From positions 1-64,000 of the forward strand of contig QYAI01000037.1 of assembly GCA_003988855.1 (NCBI GenBank): a stretch of DNA of 64,000 bases, read 5' to 3'. Source of the stretch: Arachnopeziza araneosa (taxonomy: Eukaryota; Ascomycota; Leotiomycetes; Helotiales; Arachnopezizaceae). This document shows positions 60,088 to 64,000 of this stretch, one piece after another. Numbering within the stretch: position 1 is the stretch's first letter; each line of letters begins with the position of its first letter. Both the position numbers and the translations under genes were made by a program. The notes under the pieces are model-generated. The model ran no database searches. It was given only the letters and a program-made list of their open reading frames with translations, and had not been told where the DNA came from.

Positions 60088-60322
60088 TGGATGCCTGTCG
60101 TGGAGAGGAGGCTCAACTGAGGTTGGTGTTGATGTTGGACAGCGGAAGGTTCCGCGAGCATCAACTCGGCTGGGACTGCTCCATGGGCGGGCTGAATCAT
60201 TTCATCTCACCGACCCGCGCGTTTCGGATCTCGTCCTACCTTGGCTTGCCTGATTGTCTTGCATATTTCAAGTTCACATGAATCGCCTCCCCCTCCTTCT
60301 TCTCTAGACTGCACACAAGTAT

Positions 60323-61618
60323 ATGGAGAAACCGCACTCAACACGTGGACTTGACCAAATGCCACCCTTCAAAATAGAAGTCCTTCCCATTGAAATTCGT
60401 CAGGCTATTATTGAGCAATGCGAACTCACGTCACTCAAAGCCTTGCGTTTGACATCAAAATTCTGGGCTTCTTTGGGTGAAGAGTATCTGCTATCGCCCG
60501 ACTTCAACACGCTTCCCCATCGTAAGTTATTGCGACCAAGTATGGGGATGTGATTTTGACATGATCCCTCAGAGCCTGATATCGACCGTCTGGTTGCAAT
60601 TTCGCAGCATCCGGTTTTCAGGCATCGCATTCAGCGGCTCCAAATGAACCATGGAGAAGTCAATGAGTACCATGCGCGCCATAATACATATTTCTTGCAA
60701 TACACGGTAGAACCAGAGTCTCGGCTAGAGCAACAATCCTCCGCTTGGGGAGTTTACGCAACATTGAAGTTAAGAAAAGATCGCTTTCTTCCTAACACTT
60801 GCCAACCCGAGGTCCTGACTAGAGTTTTTGCTGGACTGCCAAATTTGAAATCTGTCTCAGTCACTCTCATGACCTGTCCTTTCCAGGAGGAAGATAAAAC
60901 GGAGTTGCTGAAGGATATTTGGCAGATTCCATCTACGAGACTCCTTCCTCGAGTTGCAACTACAGAGCGATTCACAAACATCTTAGCGTCGATTGTTCCC
61001 AACCTTTCAACCCTGAGCCTCAGGTCGTTATCTCACGATCGACTGCCCTTTGAGTTTTTCGCTCAGAAACCGACCCTGATCTCTCTGATATCCGCGGCTT
61101 TTCACTCACTTACTATCCTCAATCTAGCGTTAGATTACAGCGATATGCCAAACGACCTTCACTTCCTTCAGGCATTCCAAAATCTCTCCCATTGTCTCAA
61201 GTCCGCAATTTTACTGAAACACCTCAATCTTGCATTCCAAGGACGGAGGAAGATTGATGTTGGACCACTACTCTGGTCTTTTGAAGAGAGTGGCCATGTC
61301 TTTGACAATCTGGAGCAATTTACGCTAAAAGGGGTTATCAGTACCGAGGAAACATTAGGCAGTTTCCTCTCTCGACAAACGCGCTTGGCAAGATTGCAAC
61401 TTGGGGGTTTAGGCATAAAACAAAAACATCAATCTCCCAACGGAGGAGTCCACCTGAAAGAAGGGTCGTTCAAAGGGCTTTTTGCAAGAGTAGAGAGACA
61501 AGTAAGCCTGAAGAGTTTCACAGTACAAGGTGACTTGGTAGGGTTGGAAAGCGGTGAGCGCTGGATACTCGAAGTTCTCGTGGATCATGGCAGATTGTGG
61601 GAGTACGTTATGGATTGA
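60323..61618 (+). CDS. F-box-like protein, unknown substrate
   Basis: Exons 60323-60521 and 60573-61618 (51-nt intron, GTAAGT...CTCAG) give 414 aa, or 402 if the second ATG at 60359 is used. The N-terminal IEVLPIEIRQAIIEQCE then LTSLKALRLTSKFWASLGEE is the usual fungal F-box pattern, which would bind Skp1 in an SCF ubiquitin ligase. The rest has loosely leucine-rich repeats (PNLSTLSLRSLSHDRLP, SLTILNLALDYSD, LLKHLNLAFQ, LARLQLGGLG) likely to bind a substrate. No secondary-metabolite or heterokaryon-type partner lies nearby. Confidence 0.78.
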
Positions 61619-62695
61619 CGTGCAGTGACGAGTTGAGACTTTCTATGCGAAGATTCAGATCCACCTTATTTACACGTTCCCTGCCTAGCACCTGGGCGTC
61701 GAGACCGTTTGCGCGTATTGTACCTTGTTTTCCAAGAGCCGGAGAGTTTCTGCATTGTGTACATGCAAGAGTGTGATAACAATATCGATCAAGGTCATTT
61801 CTGACACAAGTGCTGGATCTATTGAACTCTACTTTGTTTTCTCTCAGCGAGCGGATACCGATAAGATGCTTACTCGGGATGCGGGAAGCGCGGATCTTCA
61901 TCTGCCACAAAAACGTGGCCGAGCCAGCCCCTTTTTGATAAGCGAGTTCTTCAGCTCTTATCTTAGACATTTCAGATTGGAAAAAGAATGCGAACGACAA
62001 AAGCAATTCCAGGCCCTGTTGGCAGAAAGTCAATTTCAGGTCTCGAATTCTTGATTGCTTGTTCAATACCCAAATTCAAGTTGCTGTTTCTGTGCCCCTC
62101 ACCACCAACTGTCCAAGCGCTGTGTATAAATATATGACTAACACTACCTATAGCTTTCCCTGAGCAATTCCTAAACAAAGCTACACGCAGACCGCAAATC
62201 GATGACCTCAGCATTCTTGACCATCGCGAAACAAGTGTTGTCGTTCGTACCGACTCTTAATTAAATACCAGCATGCTAAAAGAGCAATCGCAAAGCGGAG
62301 ATGTAGATACAGATACACATATTTATTGACTATATCGAGATGATTAATAGGGTATATCAGCTCATTTATGCATATTATTTTTAAAAAAAAAAATTATTTT
62401 GACAGGCCGCTACAGGGGAGCAATGCGATTATGGGAAAGCCATTACAATTTCCAGCTGTTGCGCATATACACAAGTGACTGTGCCGTGCATGTAAGCGAG
62501 CAACATCTGTAGATATTGGCGCAGCCTTGCTCTCTTCCCTTTAAAGTGACCATCAGAACCGTGTTTCCGCCGATTGACTGTTTCTGTGTGAGAAGAAAGA
62601 TCGTAATATCAGTAGAGGAAGATGTAGAGAGGCTCCTTGCAAATCAGATAAAAGGTCGTAAAAATATGTTATTCATTATTTAACTTTATTTCGCT
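61619..62695. other. 1.1-kb convergent spacer
   Basis: No supported gene. A 152-codon minus-strand frame (61608-62066) overlaps a plus-strand one (61725-62054) and neither shows a domain. An A/T-rich patch with T and A runs lies at 62370-62400. Confidence 0.45.
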
Positions 62696-64000
62696 TTAAA
62701 CCATTTCCATCTTTCCAGAAGACATCTCTACAGTTTGCGTTATTCGTATACAATCGACCATAGCACTTTCCGGCCGACAATCTGTCCTGCTCGCGTTTGC
62801 TGAATTCACTCCTCGACCGCTCTGTAATGCCTTTTCAAACGAAACCAACTCCTCATCTGTGCTTGTTGATCCAAGGGACATTGCTCCCATACGACGGGCA
62901 GACCGAGAACTGCCGGTGAATCTGGACAGGGCCGGCATTGTACCGAATATTGTGGGCAAGTACGTTGAAAAGAAAGGTTTGGTTGCTGGAATAGAAGCAC
63001 AAATCTATTTTTATCAGCCAACAGACGCTAGTTTTCTGGGTTGTGTTTTCTTACAACTCCAACGTAGAGCTCAATAGCACATGTAATCCATACTGGATAT
63101 GAGTGCCAGGTCTGGTCATAGACTTGGGTGACCACATAAGTGTAGTATGTACGAACAACTCCGGCCAAACAAGAACAGAATCCGAAAGCGAAAAGCATAA
63201 TGACTGCAAACATTTGGCGGGATGGGAGTTGAAGTGTCCAGACTGTTCGGATTGGAAGCAGGCAAACGACGAAATCTGTTAACGTGTTGATAATTCCTGC
63301 TACAAGAAGCGACCACGATTGACTGATACAGCTTGGCTGCGGCTCGAATGATATGGTCCAATAATCTTGAGGGGGTCTGGCAAATGGTCAGTGTTATCTC
63401 AGATACCCAATTGATAAAAGTGTACCTGCACTGGAAAATTGTTGTCAAAACAAAGACGGATCCTTGGAGCGTAACGACCGTAATGGCAAGCACCGTCATT
63501 CTACGCCAGAAGACTGATGCGTTTGCCAGCATCCTCCGTACCAGCATCAACATCGAAAGCTTCGTTAAAGTACAGGCGGCACCAAACATGATTTCAGCCG
63601 ACAGTACCATCTTCAGTCCGGTAATGATATGAATCGGCGGGATATCATACTATTCCAATCAGCTTCTGAACGGGAGGCTTGAGTAGGAAAAGAGTTTACT
63701 TGATGTCGAATCCACATGAAATGCGCGTCTGCTAAGATACTGATGATAAAGAAAACCGAGGTGGGGATCTGAGGGAGCAATTGTAAGCTTGATGCCCGGA
63801 ATACTACGCTTGAGAGTATTTACCATGGCCAATAAAATGAATATATCATCAGCCCCAAACTGGCCGGCCAGGTACTTCCGTGTGTATATCCTTAGTGACA
63901 AAAAGCATACGAGAAAGGTATAAAGAACGACATTTAAAATGATGTTGGCATTCCCCCGTGTGACAGGATTCTCGTAGTTTGGTGCTGGCCATGCATCCAG
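62696..64000 (-). CDS. Rhodopsin-domain membrane protein (PTH11-type receptor), 5' partial
   Basis: The gene runs off the right edge. Exons within the window are 63824-64000, 63700-63768, 63426-63649, 63055-63376 and 62696-63004, all in phase, with introns of 49-55 nt. Visible parts: NYENPVTRGNANIILNVVLY, RIYTRKYLAGQFGADDIFI, ADAHFMWIRHQ, YDIPPIHIITGLKMVLSAE, TKLSMLMLVRR, CRPPQDYWTISFEP, NTLTDFVVCLLPIRTVW, RQMFAVIMLFAFGF and WITCAIELYVGV. This is the seven-span fungal rhodopsin-like domain (SAT20/PTH11 group), then a ~90-residue cytoplasmic tail. About one helix or less is missing at the N-terminus. The ligand is unknown. Confidence 0.88.

Noticed and set aside
61608..62066. 152-codon minus-strand frame between the F-box and receptor genes
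   Set aside because: Overlapped by an equally long frame on the other strand; no domain, no promoter or intron support.
1..64000. CRISPR arrays, rRNA or tRNA genes, biosynthetic gene cluster
   Set aside because: No regularly spaced repeats, no tRNA-like cloverleaf or rRNA core words noticed, and no grouping of pathway genes; eukaryotic context makes CRISPR implausible.

Overview
The window is nuclear DNA of a filamentous ascomycete (Pezizomycotina). Genes are interrupted by short introns of about 40-180 nt, mostly GT(A/G)(A/T)GN...CTAAC/CTGAC...AG. There are fungal-only families: Zn2Cys6 and C2H2 regulators with fungal activator domains, a PTH11-type rhodopsin-domain receptor, Nur1, Aim41 and fused LEU1. 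An A+T-rich block carries the C:G to T:A signature of repeat-induced point mutation (RIP). A Leotiomycete is my guess from general resemblance only. All exon models were read by hand from splice signals and family conservation and were checked for reading frame; no search was run.

Layout. Positions 1-5157 are a gene-free, extremely A+T-rich RIP relic with a 27-bp minisatellite and two diverged copies of a ~430-bp repeat. From 5.5 to 18.5 kb lie MTHFR (-), gamma-tubulin complex GCP2 (-), proteasome alpha5 (+), a nine-exon Zn2Cys6 regulator (-) and AIM41 (-). At 19.1-20.1 kb a degenerate TIR element with a TA target duplication contains LTR-like pieces. From 20.8 to 34.3 kb lie eEF2 (-), ALG7 (+), SET3 (-), an NPC2/ML-domain lipid-transfer gene with an apparent frameshift (+), VMA7 (-) and NUR1 (+). 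From 34.6 to 43.8 kb lie an unrecognised Ser/Thr-rich protein (+), LEU1 (+) and a large uncharacterised protein with an HExxH zinc-protease-like motif (+). From 45.2 to 51.8 kb lie an MFS transporter, Rab GDI and mitochondrial ribosomal protein uL29m (all -). From 56 to 64 kb lie a C2H2 plus fungal activator-domain regulator (+), a 71-aa membrane protein (-), an F-box-like protein (+) and a rhodopsin-domain receptor that runs off the right edge (-).

Most genes are single-copy housekeeping functions (folate and leucine metabolism, translation, proteasome, glycosylation, V-ATPase, vesicle traffic) mixed with regulators. There is no biosynthetic cluster or operon-like grouping. Several genes are divergent pairs sharing short promoters (GCP2/alpha5, VMA7/NUR1). 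The least ordinary items are the HExxH protein at 40.7-43.8 kb, the dual-frame gene at 34.6-37.2 kb, the frameshifted NPC2 gene, two apparent GC-AG introns, very small coding exons (8, 13 and 18 nt), and the RIP/TIR elements.
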